This document shows, piece after piece, positions 16,520-23,742 of a stretch of DNA of 33,698 nucleotides. Source of the stretch: Saccharopolyspora spinosa NRRL 18395 (GTDB lineage Bacteria > Actinomycetota > Actinomycetes > Mycobacteriales > Pseudonocardiaceae); assembly GCF_000194155.1 (NCBI RefSeq), contig NZ_GL877878.1:1587028-1620725 (forward strand), read 5' to 3'. The notes beneath the pieces were generated by a model, which saw only the letters and a list, made by a program, of their open reading frames with translations, did no database searches and was not told the origin of the DNA. Made by a program: the position numbers and the translations under genes. Position 1 is the stretch's first letter, and every line of letters starts with the position of its first letter.

Positions 16520-17909
16520 GTGCTCGGAGCTGGTGTGGTACCTCGGTCCGGGCCGGGCACAAGAGGTGACCGACTCCGACGAGGTGCCTGTAGACGAGTG
16601 GCGGGTATGGCGGTGGCTAGGGGGCTTCATCGAGCCCTCCGTGGGGGAAGCTGCGAAGCTGCGTCAGGCTGTTCTGCGGGCTATCACCGACGGGCTCCTC
16701 CCGTCAAAGCCGTTGCGGCGGGGGGGGGTGGTGGGGGTCGGGTTACGGGAGGCTGAGCGCCGTCTCGCGTGGGCCGATGCCACAAACGGAGGCGAGTTCC
16801 CGTCCGACGCGCGGTCACAGTGGCTGAAGGTGGACAACCCAGATCCGCCTCTGCGGCCCGCGTCGCGAGAGGTTATCGATGGGCTCGGGGAGTCGTTGAA
16901 GGCTTCGGTCAACTACATCGTTGTTCAGGTCCTGCTCGGCAATGAGGATGCGAGGGCCATGCTGGAGGGCTCGGGGATCGTGATTCCTGGCCCGGGTCCT
17001 GGCGCGGCCACGGGGTTGCTGGAGCAGATCGCCGACCGGCTCCGCGCGGCGAGGGGCATGCTGGACTCTGGTGTGTTGCGGCGGGCTGTGGGAGGTGCGG
17101 CGAGTGAGCAGTTCCAGGCGGCTACCGGGGGTGTTGTCCCGCAGCTTCGGCTGACCGGTGGCCCCGATGCCGTGCGGGAGTTCATGCAGCGGACGGCGGA
17201 GGACGACGTTCATTTCCTTGTGGTGAGGGTACCGTCGGTGGCCTCGCAGGATGCCGTGCGGGCAGAGCAGGATGCCGTGCGGGCGGTGTATGTGAAGGGC
17301 AACGGCGCGAAGGCGTTCCTGGCCTCTGGTGACTTTTTTGGAGGCGGGCAGGCGCACTATTTCCTGGACACGGTCCAGGGTGATGACAGAAGGATCGATC
17401 CCGAGTCGACGTTGCCGCCGGAGGTGATAGCGGCTGCGGTTGCAGATTTGGATTGGTGGGTTCAGCAGGTCGGACTGCGCGCCACTGCGGGGGGCGGCGA
17501 TGGTGGTGGTTCCGTGGCGCCTGTGCGGGGTGAGGATCCCACAGCGGCTGGCGTCATTCTGGGTGGGCCGGCGCAGGTGGCGTGGCTGGATGGCCAGTTG
17601 TCGTCAGTGGCGGAGTTGCTTCAATTGCGGGAGTCGGAAAGTCCGGACCGGCTCGGTAACCTGGCCGGGATTGCGGAGCTGGCCGAGTTGGCGGGGCGGA
17701 TGGAGCAGCATCTGAAGGCGATGCCGCCGGGATTCGATCCGGACGGCGAGCGTGCATTCAACGTCGAAGCGGCGAAACGCATCGTCCGGCAGGGAGCCTG
17801 GACCACAAAGGATCTACACACCGTCGAAGACGGATTGCCTGCGATGCGGCAGGTCGAGAAGATCTGGCGCGACTTGGCGTCCCGGACTGGCCGGACAAAC
17901 AACGCTTAG
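16242..17909 (+). CDS. Toxin-like protein 3' portion (HTH-like, unknown domains, C-terminal region)
   Basis: This is the longest uninterrupted version of the 3' modules. In order it has the linker (second copy of the 265-bp tandem), one HTH-like module (SELVWYLGPGRAQEV, then EWRVWRWLGGFIEPS), the REAERRLAWADATNGGEF unit, the TGGPDAVREFMQR domain, and the C-terminal GGPAQVAWLDGQ region ending in RDLASRTGRTNNA. Segments 16584-17084 and 17073-17466 are identical to upstream copies. No RBS-supported start is visible, and it probably belonged to a longer gene. The TAG stop (17907-17909) overlaps the stop of a minus-strand coding-like frame. No domain family is recognised with confidence. Confidence 0.55.
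   Translation: MPGSPMRQVEKIWRNLASRRTSADGHVQRRQAWPWPGDGRANEATSAAVGDVDAIEPAPASGLGPVSEGGLPSPTAQDSLTSPARVPDVARLSCSELVWYLGPGRAQEVTDSDEVPVDEWRVWRWLGGFIEPSVGEAAKLRQAVLRAITDGLLPSKPLRRGGVVGVGLREAERRLAWADATNGGEFPSDARSQWLKVDNPDPPLRPASREVIDGLGESLKASVNYIVVQVLLGNEDARAMLEGSGIVIPGPGPGAATGLLEQIADRLRAARGMLDSGVLRRAVGGAASEQFQAATGGVVPQLRLTGGPDAVREFMQRTAEDDVHFLVVRVPSVASQDAVRAEQDAVRAVYVKGNGAKAFLASGDFFGGGQAHYFLDTVQGDDRRIDPESTLPPEVIAAAVADLDWWVQQVGLRATAGGGDGGGSVAPVRGEDPTAAGVILGGPAQVAWLDGQLSSVAELLQLRESESPDRLGNLAGIAELAELAGRMEQHLKAMPPGFDPDGERAFNVEAAKRIVRQGAWTTKDLHTVEDGLPAMRQVEKIWRDLASRTGRTNNA
16584..17084 (+). repeat. 501-bp direct repeat, copy B
   Basis: Partner of 14333-14833. The nine-G run is at 16720-16728. It is joined directly to the TGGPDAVREFMQR domain, whereas copy A is followed by an extra diverged unit. 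Confidence 0.85.
17073..17868 (+). repeat. ~0.80-kb direct repeat, copy B (full length)
   Basis: Partner of 15241-16016. It retains the 20 bp and the open frame through VQQVGLRATAGGGDGGG. Confidence 0.85.
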
Positions 17910-18112
17910 CTCTGTAAGCCCTGGTCAGGTGCTCGGGTCTTGATGTTGGTTCCGCTGTCGTCGGTGTGGACCAGATGACCGGCCGTGATCGCCTCCGGTA
18001 CGGAGAACTGATCCGCCACCTCACGCACGGATCGGACGATCGGGATCGGCCGAGCCTGGAAGGCGGGACCAGTGACTGGGAGGGACGGCCACCGGCCCCG
18101 CTGGCCATCACG
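17906..18112 (-). pseudogene. Short coding-like frame convergent with toxin end, no proper start
   Basis: The minus-strand frame between stops at 18115-18113 and 17908-17906 has strongly GC-rich third positions. It reads RPIPIVRSVREVADQF followed by a stretch ending HLVHTDDSGTNIKTRAPDQ. This looks like genuine protein sequence, but I cannot name the family. The only start candidates are GTG codons at 18028 and 18019, giving about 40 residues, so it may be the 3' remnant of a gene or a small protein. It lies divergently upstream of the XRE regulator gene, and its stop overlaps the toxin stop. Confidence 0.4.
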
Positions 18113-18130
18113 TTAGGGACGAGCATGAAC

Positions 18131-18185
18131 GGTGAGTGACAGGTAAGTGACAGTCCGTTCAGGTGACTGATAGCACCTTCAGGTG
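18131..18185 (+). promoter_or_regulatory. Operator-like repeat cluster upstream of the XRE gene
   Basis: Two adjacent 11-bp direct repeats occur at 18131-18141 (GGTGAGTGACA) and 18142-18152 (GGTAAGTGACA). TTCAGGTG appears at 18158-18165 and again at 18178-18185, exactly 20 bp apart, or about two helical turns. An inverted pair AGGTG (18161-18165) and CACCT (18174-18178) lies between. Such clustering 55-110 bp upstream of the start suggests a binding site, possibly for autoregulation by the XRE protein; this is inferred. Confidence 0.45.
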
Positions 18186-18239
18186 CCATCGCTACGCTTG
18201 CCTAGTAGGCGCGCACTCGGACTGAACGGGAGGGTTCCC

Positions 18240-19424
18240 GTGCTGGACACGCGGAGCGTTGGCGACCGAATCGCCATTGAACGAAAGCTAGCCGGATCAA
18301 ATCAGACCCAGCTCGCCCAGGAAGCCAACTACAGCGTGAGCATGGTTCGGGCGGTTGAACAAGGGCGCGAACCAGCCTCACCGGGGTTCATCGCAGCTGT
18401 GGCGCGTGCTCTTGGGGTAGAGCCGGAACAACTGACCGGCACGCCCTACCGCGCCACCATCGAGGAAGACGGCCCGCTGGAAGGAATGGCCGAGCTTCGC
18501 GCCATCCTCGCGGAAGGGAGCTACGTACGCCCGGTCCAGCCGGGCACCCTGGACGAGATGGCGGCCGAGATGGGCGCCGTGAACCTCGTGTACCGCAACG
18601 ACAAGGGGCGGCAAGCACTTCGGCGGCTCCCCGTGCTGATCCGGCAACTTCACGGCGCGGCTCACGCCGCGAACGCTGACGCTGAACGAGCGCGGGTGTA
18701 CTCGCTGCTATCGAGCGCGTACGTCACGGCGGAACGGCTGTGCCGCCGGTTTGGTTTCATGTCGCTCACCACGCCCGCCGTGGATCGCCTGGAGTGGTGC
18801 GTGGAACGGGCGGACGATCCGTTGTACGTCGCTCAAGCCAAGATCAAGCGTTGCCGCGTGCTGATGTACTTGGGCTCCACCGATGTCGGACTGTCTCTTG
18901 TGGAAAGAGGGCTGGACGCGATCGGTGGTGACGACGAACCGGCCCTAGCTGTCCGGGGCTACGGCCACCTTTGCGGGGCCATTGCTGCGGCTCGCGGACG
19001 CAAGCCCGACGTAGCGCGTACGCATATTGAAGAGGCGCGGAAGCTCGCCGCCCAGATGGACGGCGAGAGCGACGCCTACGGCACGCTGTTCGGCCCCGCA
19101 AACGTCGGTATCCACTCGTGTGCGGTGGAATTGGAAGCGGGCGACCCCGGCAAAGCGGCGCGTGAGGGAGCCGCACTGAAGCTACCGACAAGCATCGCTC
19201 CGCCCCGTGCGGGGCACCACTGGCAGGACACAGCCCGTGCGTGGCTGCTGTCTGGGCAGCCGGGTAAGGCACTGGACGCACTGAACGCCGCGCGAAAGGT
19301 AGCGCCGCAGCAGACGCGGCTACACCCCAGCGTCCGAGAGACGTTGCGGGGAATCGCAGGGGCCGAACGTAGACAAACGGAGAGCCTGACCAATTTCGTT
19401 GGCTGGGTTGGCGTGAAACTCTGA
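18240..19424 (+). CDS. XRE-family transcriptional regulator with TPR-like C-terminus
   Basis: The protein has 394 residues from the GTG at 18240, chosen because GGGAGGG at 18229-18235 lies a few bases upstream and the protein then begins VLDTRSVGDRIAIERKLAG, as in its family. The N-terminal Cro/C1-type HTH covers residues ~8-65 (QTQLAQEANYSVSMVRAVEQ, then ALGVEPEQLTG). The remainder is helical and TPR-like (RARVYSLLSSAYVTAERLC, ARAWLLSGQPGKALDALNAA), resembling the sensor half of actinobacterial XRE regulators. It is expected to be a cytoplasmic DNA-binding regulator with an unknown ligand. It sits between the toxin array and a detached toxin relic, so it may be a local regulator or simply an inserted gene. 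The frame is intact. Confidence 0.8.
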   Translation: MLDTRSVGDRIAIERKLAGSNQTQLAQEANYSVSMVRAVEQGREPASPGFIAAVARALGVEPEQLTGTPYRATIEEDGPLEGMAELRAILAEGSYVRPVQPGTLDEMAAEMGAVNLVYRNDKGRQALRRLPVLIRQLHGAAHAANADAERARVYSLLSSAYVTAERLCRRFGFMSLTTPAVDRLEWCVERADDPLYVAQAKIKRCRVLMYLGSTDVGLSLVERGLDAIGGDDEPALAVRGYGHLCGAIAAARGRKPDVARTHIEEARKLAAQMDGESDAYGTLFGPANVGIHSCAVELEAGDPGKAAREGAALKLPTSIAPPRAGHHWQDTARAWLLSGQPGKALDALNAARKVAPQQTRLHPSVRETLRGIAGAERRQTESLTNFVGWVGVKL

Positions 19425-19442
19425 ACTGAAAACGGAGTTCGA

Positions 19443-19519
19443 CACCCCGGGGGGTGCCGGGTGCTATGACGTCCAGATGTGGCGACCCTGGGAGTAGACC
19501 AACCTACCCAGAGTCGCCA
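19443..19519 (+). terminator. Two stem-loops after the XRE gene
   Basis: CACCCC-GG-GGGGTG at 19443-19456 is a perfect short palindrome. A 13-bp stem with one mismatch is formed by 19480-19492 (TGGCGACCCTGGG) and 19507-19519, with a 14-nt loop. No T tract follows. The position 20-95 bp after the stop fits transcription termination, but an IS-end or other role is possible. Confidence 0.4.
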
Positions 19520-19537
19520 CGGTGTCGAGTTGATCTG

Positions 19538-19560
19538 CGCTGCGCTCGCTGAGCGCAGCG
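19538..19560. repeat. Perfect 10-bp inverted repeat with 3-nt loop
   Basis: CGCTGCGCTC (19538-19547), loop GCT, GAGCGCAGCG (19551-19560). It lies directly before the toxin C-terminal relic that starts at 19561. Confidence 0.7.
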
Positions 19561-19797
19561 ATGGCGGTGGTTCAGCGCCTGCGTCACGGGGGGAGGGAGG
19601 GTTCGCAGCCGGCGGCCGCAGACGTTGTCCTGGGTGGGTCGGCGCAGGTGGCGTGGCTGGATGGCCGGTTGCCGCGAGTGGCGGAGTTGCTTGATTTGCC
19701 GGAGTCCGCGCGGCTGGATCGTAACCTGGCGGGGATTGTGGAGGTGGCCGAGTTGGCGGGGCAAAATGCCCAGTTGCGTACGGCTGAACGTGCTCAC
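19561..19797 (+). pseudogene. Detached relic of the toxin C-terminal region
   Basis: The plus strand encodes a run beginning LGGSAQVAWLDGRLPRVAEL and continuing to LAGIVEVAELAGQNAQL, a diverged match to GGPAQVAWLDGQLSSVAEL...LAGIAELAELAGRMEQ at 15700-15850 and 17555-17705. The short stretch GGCGCAGGTGGCGTGGCTGG is even identical at DNA level. It has no start, and after about 19797 the open frame merely runs antisense through the methyltransferase gene. It is therefore a third, older copy of the toxin tail, now separated from the array by the XRE gene. Confidence 0.7.
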
Positions 19798-19800
19798 TTG

Positions 19801-20442
19801 TCAGCTGTCTGGTGTGATCGGCTTCTGCCAGATCAGCAGGTAACGCCAGAAAAGGAGTCGGCGCACACGCACGCCGGGCAGCACCGCAGCAGCCTGGTTG
19901 GCGACCTCCCGGGTAGTCAGCGGCGGGTCCATGACCACGGGCATGGTCGTGTGACTGGAGTCTTTGGCGAACCCGCCATTGCTTCCCATCGCCCTTTTCG
20001 CCAGGAACATCGCGCCAAGCAGCCGATGTCCGACGGCAGCGACGATCTCGACAGGCAGCTCACGGGCGAGGTCCGGTCGAGGCAGGGCAATGGCCGCGAG
20101 GACTCCTCCGGGCCGCAGAGCAGCCGCGAGCACGGGAAGTGAATCCTGCAACGGCATGTGGTGCAGAGCGCTGATGGAGAAGATCGCGTCGTAGTCCTTG
20201 CCTGGCAGTGGGTCGGCTAAGACGTCAGCGAGAACGCAGTTCACGTTGTTGGAGGTGCGGTGCTTTGCCTTTTCGATCATTGCTGCGGAGCGATCGAGGG
20301 CGTCGACCTTCTCACTTCGCTGGGCAAGCTGGTCAGCGAACGCTCCGGCACCACAGCCGACATCCAGCACCCGCCGACAGCGCTGCGGCATCTCGCGGAG
20401 CAGCAGCCGGTGGTAGTAGGCGTTGTGATCCCAATCGAGCAC
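19801..20442 (-). CDS. Class I SAM-dependent methyltransferase
   Basis: The protein has 213 residues from the GTG at 20442. An in-frame TAA lies four codons upstream, and AGAAGG lies about 12 bases upstream, which fixes the start. Rossmann-fold motif I is RVLDVGCGAGAFADQLA (residues ~24-40), followed by the acidic end of strand 2 (DALDRSAAMIEKA), motif II/III region YDAIFSISALHHM, and LRPGGVLAAIALP. These are hallmarks of ubiE/COQ5-like small-molecule methyltransferases. The substrate cannot be told. The gene stands alone on the minus strand, opposite the toxin relic at its 3' end. Confidence 0.85.
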   Translation of the reverse strand: MLDWDHNAYYHRLLLREMPQRCRRVLDVGCGAGAFADQLAQRSEKVDALDRSAAMIEKAKHRTSNNVNCVLADVLADPLPGKDYDAIFSISALHHMPLQDSLPVLAAALRPGGVLAAIALPRPDLARELPVEIVAAVGHRLLGAMFLAKRAMGSNGGFAKDSSHTTMPVVMDPPLTTREVANQAAAVLPGVRVRRLLFWRYLLIWQKPITPDS

Positions 20443-20661
20443 GACCGGACGTTACCTTCTCATCGTCGCGCGGTCAGCCAGCCACCCGCAGCAACCGACG
20501 TCATTTTTCGCCAACATTGATCACGATTCCGCCCGTCAGGTGACGCCCGAATTCGCGGACAACTGACGCCGTTTTTCACCGTCACAGCCAATCGTCCGAA
20601 GCCCACCGCGTAGCCGCGACGAATGATGTCATCTAGATCCTCTAGAGCGCAAATCGCCAGT

Positions 20662-21459
20662 TTAAGAGCGAGCGTCGCTGATCAGCCGAAGCAGTGCATC
20701 CGTGATACCTGGTGCGGCGGCGATGGTTTCTCTGGCACCGAAGGTGTGGGAAGTGCCCGCAGCGTCGGTGACGGATGCTCCTGCTTCGCGAGCGACGAGG
20801 ACTCCAGCTGCGGTGTCCCAGGGCTTGTTTGAGAGAAGGATGCATGCGTCGGTGCGTCCTTCCGCGGCCCAGACGAGATCAAGGGCTGCGGAGCCGAACA
20901 TGCGTACCCGTTCGACGTTCTCGGCGAGGGCCTGTGTCAGCGCAAAGCGGACGCGGTTCTTCTCGGCGGCACCTGCCCCGACCGCGTAGTCGCCGATCGA
21001 CACGATGGACTTGCTGAGTTCGGTTGTCCGACTCGCATGTATGCGCTGTCCGTTGACGAATGCCCCCTGACCCTGGACGGCGTTGTAGCGAAGACCGAGG
21101 AAGGGCGCGGAGATGACGGCGATGATGGGTGTGCCGCGTTCGACCAGGGCCAGCGAGACTCCGCAGAGGGGGAGACTGCGGGCGAAGTTTGAAGTTCCGT
21201 CGATCGGGTCGAGCGCCCAGATCCGCTCGGCGGCTTGGTCGAGCGAGCCCCCGCCTTGCTCCTCGCCGAGAAAGTCGATGTCGAGGGCGGCGTGTTCGAG
21301 ATACGCGCGAACTTCGTGCTGTACCTGGATGTCGAGGTCGGTGACTAGATCGCGGTCACCCTTGGCGTGGATCTCCCCTGGGGGCGTGGTCGTGAGGAGT
21401 TGGTGCCCCAGGTTCACGGCTTCGTTGGCGATCGTGAGCAGTTCGTTGATGCCGGTCAC
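20662..21459 (-). CDS. Inositol monophosphatase family protein
   Basis: The protein has 265 residues from the GTG at 21459, whose bases overlap the TGA of the upstream gene (GTGA), indicating translational coupling. Metal-binding and catalytic motifs of the FIG superfamily are complete: FLGEEQGG (the GEE site), WALDPIDGTSNFARSLP (motif A) and KPWDTAAGVLVAREAG (motif B). It is expected to be a Mg2+-dependent phosphatase acting on inositol phosphate or a related small phosphate ester; exact substrate unknown. It forms a two-gene operon with the DUF5919-type gene. A longer start at 21486 is possible but lacks the coupling logic. Confidence 0.9.
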   Translation of the reverse strand: MTGINELLTIANEAVNLGHQLLTTTPPGEIHAKGDRDLVTDLDIQVQHEVRAYLEHAALDIDFLGEEQGGGSLDQAAERIWALDPIDGTSNFARSLPLCGVSLALVERGTPIIAVISAPFLGLRYNAVQGQGAFVNGQRIHASRTTELSKSIVSIGDYAVGAGAAEKNRVRFALTQALAENVERVRMFGSAALDLVWAAEGRTDACILLSNKPWDTAAGVLVAREAGASVTDAAGTSHTFGARETIAAAPGITDALLRLISDARS

Positions 21460-22130
21460 GCGATGACTTCCTTCGAGCGGTTCCACATTGATTCGAAGAC
21501 CTGGGTAAAGGTCTCGAAGAGCCCGGGTGCGCCTGGCTGCTTCTCGGCGACGAGGGTGGGCGATTCGACCCCGCGCGCATCAGGTAGGTACGGCTGGACC
21601 ACGCATGTCAGGTCATCCATCACCACGATGTTGAACCGCACCGGCTCGTCATAGGTGCGGATGCGGAGGTTTCCCCGTGCATCAGCCGAGAGCTTGCCGT
21701 AGACCCGTTGTAGGGCCAGGATGTTGAGCGCCGTCAGGGTCGAGAGCACGCCCGGCGGGTGGCCTTCTTCCTGCTCGCGTGCCTTGACATGTTCACCTTC
21801 GGGATCGAGGAACAGGCACTCGACTACGGTTCCCGACGCCAGCCGTTCCAGCAGGCTTTTATCCGAATACTGCTGACATAGCAGATTGAGGGAAAGCCCG
21901 ACCATGCTGATTTTCTCGGCATCGTCGAAGAGTTTCTGCGGTGGCATTTCATATGTGAAGGCGGGACGGGTCGCGAACACCGCTGTCACACCGGCCATGC
22001 CTGGTGCGTGGGTTGAACCTGGCGGTGCGGCAGCAGCGGTTGCGCTTCCGGCTGACAGTGGCTCCGGCACGAATTCGATTCCGCCGGTATGTGTTTCGAA
22101 CAGTTTCGCTGCGCTCCACTTGGGGAACAT
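21456..22130 (-). CDS. DUF5919-type protein, N-terminal HTH apparently lost
   Basis: The C-terminal ~150 residues (AVFATRPAFTYEMPPQKLF, KISMVGLSLNLLCQQYSD, VVECLFLDPEGEHVKARE, VRFNIVVMDDLTCVVQPYL) resemble the DUF5919 domain found at the C-terminus of actinobacterial XRE-type regulators. The frame stays open and coding-like upstream of the ATG at 22130 (ERWGRYFRDYRWLSGELRGL, HHCRILGAMFPKWSAAKLF, to about 22232), which looks like the link after an HTH domain. An in-frame TAG at 22235-22233 ends it, and no start or HTH is visible above. So either a shortened protein starts at 22130 or the gene is a 5'-truncated pseudogene. It overlaps the phosphatase gene by 4 bases. Confidence 0.65.
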   Translation of the reverse strand: MFPKWSAAKLFETHTGGIEFVPEPLSAGSATAAAAPPGSTHAPGMAGVTAVFATRPAFTYEMPPQKLFDDAEKISMVGLSLNLLCQQYSDKSLLERLASGTVVECLFLDPEGEHVKAREQEEGHPPGVLSTLTALNILALQRVYGKLSADARGNLRIRTYDEPVRFNIVVMDDLTCVVQPYLPDARGVESPTLVAEKQPGAPGLFETFTQVFESMWNRSKEVIA

Positions 22131-22232
22131 GGCTCCGAGAATGCGGCAGTGATGCGCGTATGGCAGGCCGCGAAGCTCGCCCGAGAGCCATCGATAATCC
22201 CGGAAATAGCGGCCCCACCGCTCACGTCTGCA

Positions 22233-22608
22233 CTATCCGCCACGTGCCACGTAACTTGCTCACGATCATCGAAAAACAGCACGTCCCCCCCCGCATGCCC
22301 GTTACCACGCTTGGAAAACAATCAATGCGGGGCGACGGATGCTGGTTTCCAGGACTAGCTGTGAAATGTTGATCGATTCGCGAGGCGGCCGATTGCTTCG
22401 TCATGCATACCCATGTCTCTGAAACACGAACAATTCCATGCTTCTGGACGCGGTACCGGTGACCGATGAACCGGCCCCGTCCACGATCGCGCACACCCAG
22501 TTTTCCGCTTAGCTCCAATGGGTGCGGGCAGAGTTCGGGTCTGGCTGCCACATGACCTGCGACGGTAGCGGCAGCCTGTTGTGTTCTCCGCCGATCATGC
22601 TTCCCGAC
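22233..22608. other. Stretch without a recognisable gene
   Basis: The open frames here lack coding-like third positions and do not resemble known proteins. A run of eight C lies near 22285-22292. The missing N-terminal part of the DUF5919-type gene would be expected here but I cannot see it in any frame. Confidence 0.5.
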
Positions 22609-22860
22609 CTAGTGACCGCGCGCCCGTTCGGGCGTGCGTCGGCCGAAGCGGTGGCGTGGGCATGTCTGCGCCGACTGGCAGTGTGGCCATTGCAGCACGA
22701 CGGCCAGCGCCACGGCCGTTACAGGCAAGACCCGGTACGGAACGTGCGGAGTCGGCACCCGTCCGGCCTGGACTCTTGCGTCCACCCAGCTTGGCAGCAG
22801 GGACCGGGCGGCGGATGCCAGCAGCCCGGCCGCGTGGAGCTGGCCGAGCAGAGACTTGGA
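22609..22860 (-). other. Coding-like extension directly after the sigma-factor stop
   Basis: In the same frame as the sigma gene, right after its TGA (22863-22861), the sequence stays open for 83 codons with GC-rich third positions. It reads SKSLLGQLHAAGLLASAAR, then VPYRVLPVTAVALAVVLQW, a possibly membrane-spanning segment, and ends at a TAG at 22611-22609. It could be the remnant of a longer sigma-factor C-terminus or of a downstream anti-sigma or membrane protein. No family is recognised. Confidence 0.35.
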
Positions 22861-23436
22861 TCATGCTGCTTGTTCGGTTGGCTCCATCGATGCCTTCAGC
22901 TTGCGGAGTGCATGGTGCAGGCGGGATTTGACCGTTCCTACGGGAATTCCGAGGACGTCGGCGGCGCTGGCCGCGGTCCGGTCGGCGAAGTACACCTGGT
23001 AGAGCACGCTGCGGTGTTCCGGGATGAGCTCTTGCAACGCATTGGCCACCGACATCGATGTGATCACGTCATCCGAGTGGTCGCCCAGGATGCCGACCCC
23101 GATGCCGGCGGACTCCTCGACCTCGTCGGGGCGTGCCCGGCGGGCACGGATCTTGTCGATGGCGATGTTGCGCGCTACCTTCGTCAGCCAGCCCCAGGCC
23201 GAACCGAGTTCAGGACGGCTGAGTGCGTCAGCGTGCCGCCAGGCGCGCAGCATCGTCTCCTGGACGATGTCCTCAGCCTGGTGCGGATCGGACATCATCC
23301 GGCTGACGTAGACGTGCAGAGCCGCGAAATAGTCCCTGTAAAGCTGGTTTACCACGGATTGCGGGTCGGGAGCGGGCCGGTACGGCTCGCTGGGGCGTGC
23401 CTTGTCCTCCCGGCGCGAGGCGATGGAATTCAACAT
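22861..23436 (-). CDS. ECF-type RNA polymerase sigma factor
   Basis: The protein has 191 residues from the ATG at 23436 (MLNSIASRRED), preferred over the GTG at 23586 because AGGGTGG precedes it and the upstream extension is low-complexity. Region 2 is VNQLYRDYFAALHVYVSRMM followed by DPHQAEDIVQETMLRAWRHA, with the aromatic-rich WGWLTKVARNIAIDKIRARR. Region 4 is ALQELIPEHRSVLYQVYF, then SAADVLGIPVGTVKSRLHHA, the -35-binding HTH. It resembles SigL/SigK-type group 4 factors. No intact anti-sigma gene follows, and the coding-like extension after the stop is described separately. Confidence 0.85.
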   Translation of the reverse strand: MLNSIASRREDKARPSEPYRPAPDPQSVVNQLYRDYFAALHVYVSRMMSDPHQAEDIVQETMLRAWRHADALSRPELGSAWGWLTKVARNIAIDKIRARRARPDEVEESAGIGVGILGDHSDDVITSMSVANALQELIPEHRSVLYQVYFADRTAASAADVLGIPVGTVKSRLHHALRKLKASMEPTEQAA

Positions 23437-23700
23437 GCTGACCACCCTGGTCCGATCCTGCGAGCTGTCCGCGCGACCAGTCGACGGCGGCGTGGCGTAC
23501 CGCGGTTGTGCTCGATCACTTGCTTGTACTACTAGGTTTCCTCTTGTACTGAGCTGGAAAATCAGTGAGCTCACGTACACCGCCAAATGAGGTAGAGAAG
23601 GGCAACTGGTGGAACTTCTGCGGGGCGAACCCGGGACGCGAACGTGGTGGTCACGGTGCGTGAGGGCCCAACGAGTTGGTCACAGGCCCCTCATCTACAA

Positions 23701-23742
23701 CGCCTCTGGGTGTGACGTGGGGTTGATTCAGCCACAGAGGCG
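23701..23742 (-). terminator. Stem-loop spanning the LuxR-gene stop codon
   Basis: CGCCTCTG (23701-23708) and CAGAGGCG (23735-23742) form an 8-bp stem with a 26-nt loop containing the TGA stop of the LuxR-family gene (23730-23728). Position suggests a terminator or mRNA 3'-end hairpin, though no T tract is seen. Confidence 0.35.

Noticed and set aside
20632..20652. TCTAGATCCTCTAGAG resembling a cloning-vector polylinker
   Set aside because: The match is only about 12 bases and the flanks are normal genomic sequence, so coincidence is the simpler explanation.
22861..23586. Longer 241-residue version of the sigma factor
   Set aside because: The extra 50 N-terminal residues are unlike sigma region 1.2/2, and a better RBS precedes the ATG at 23436.
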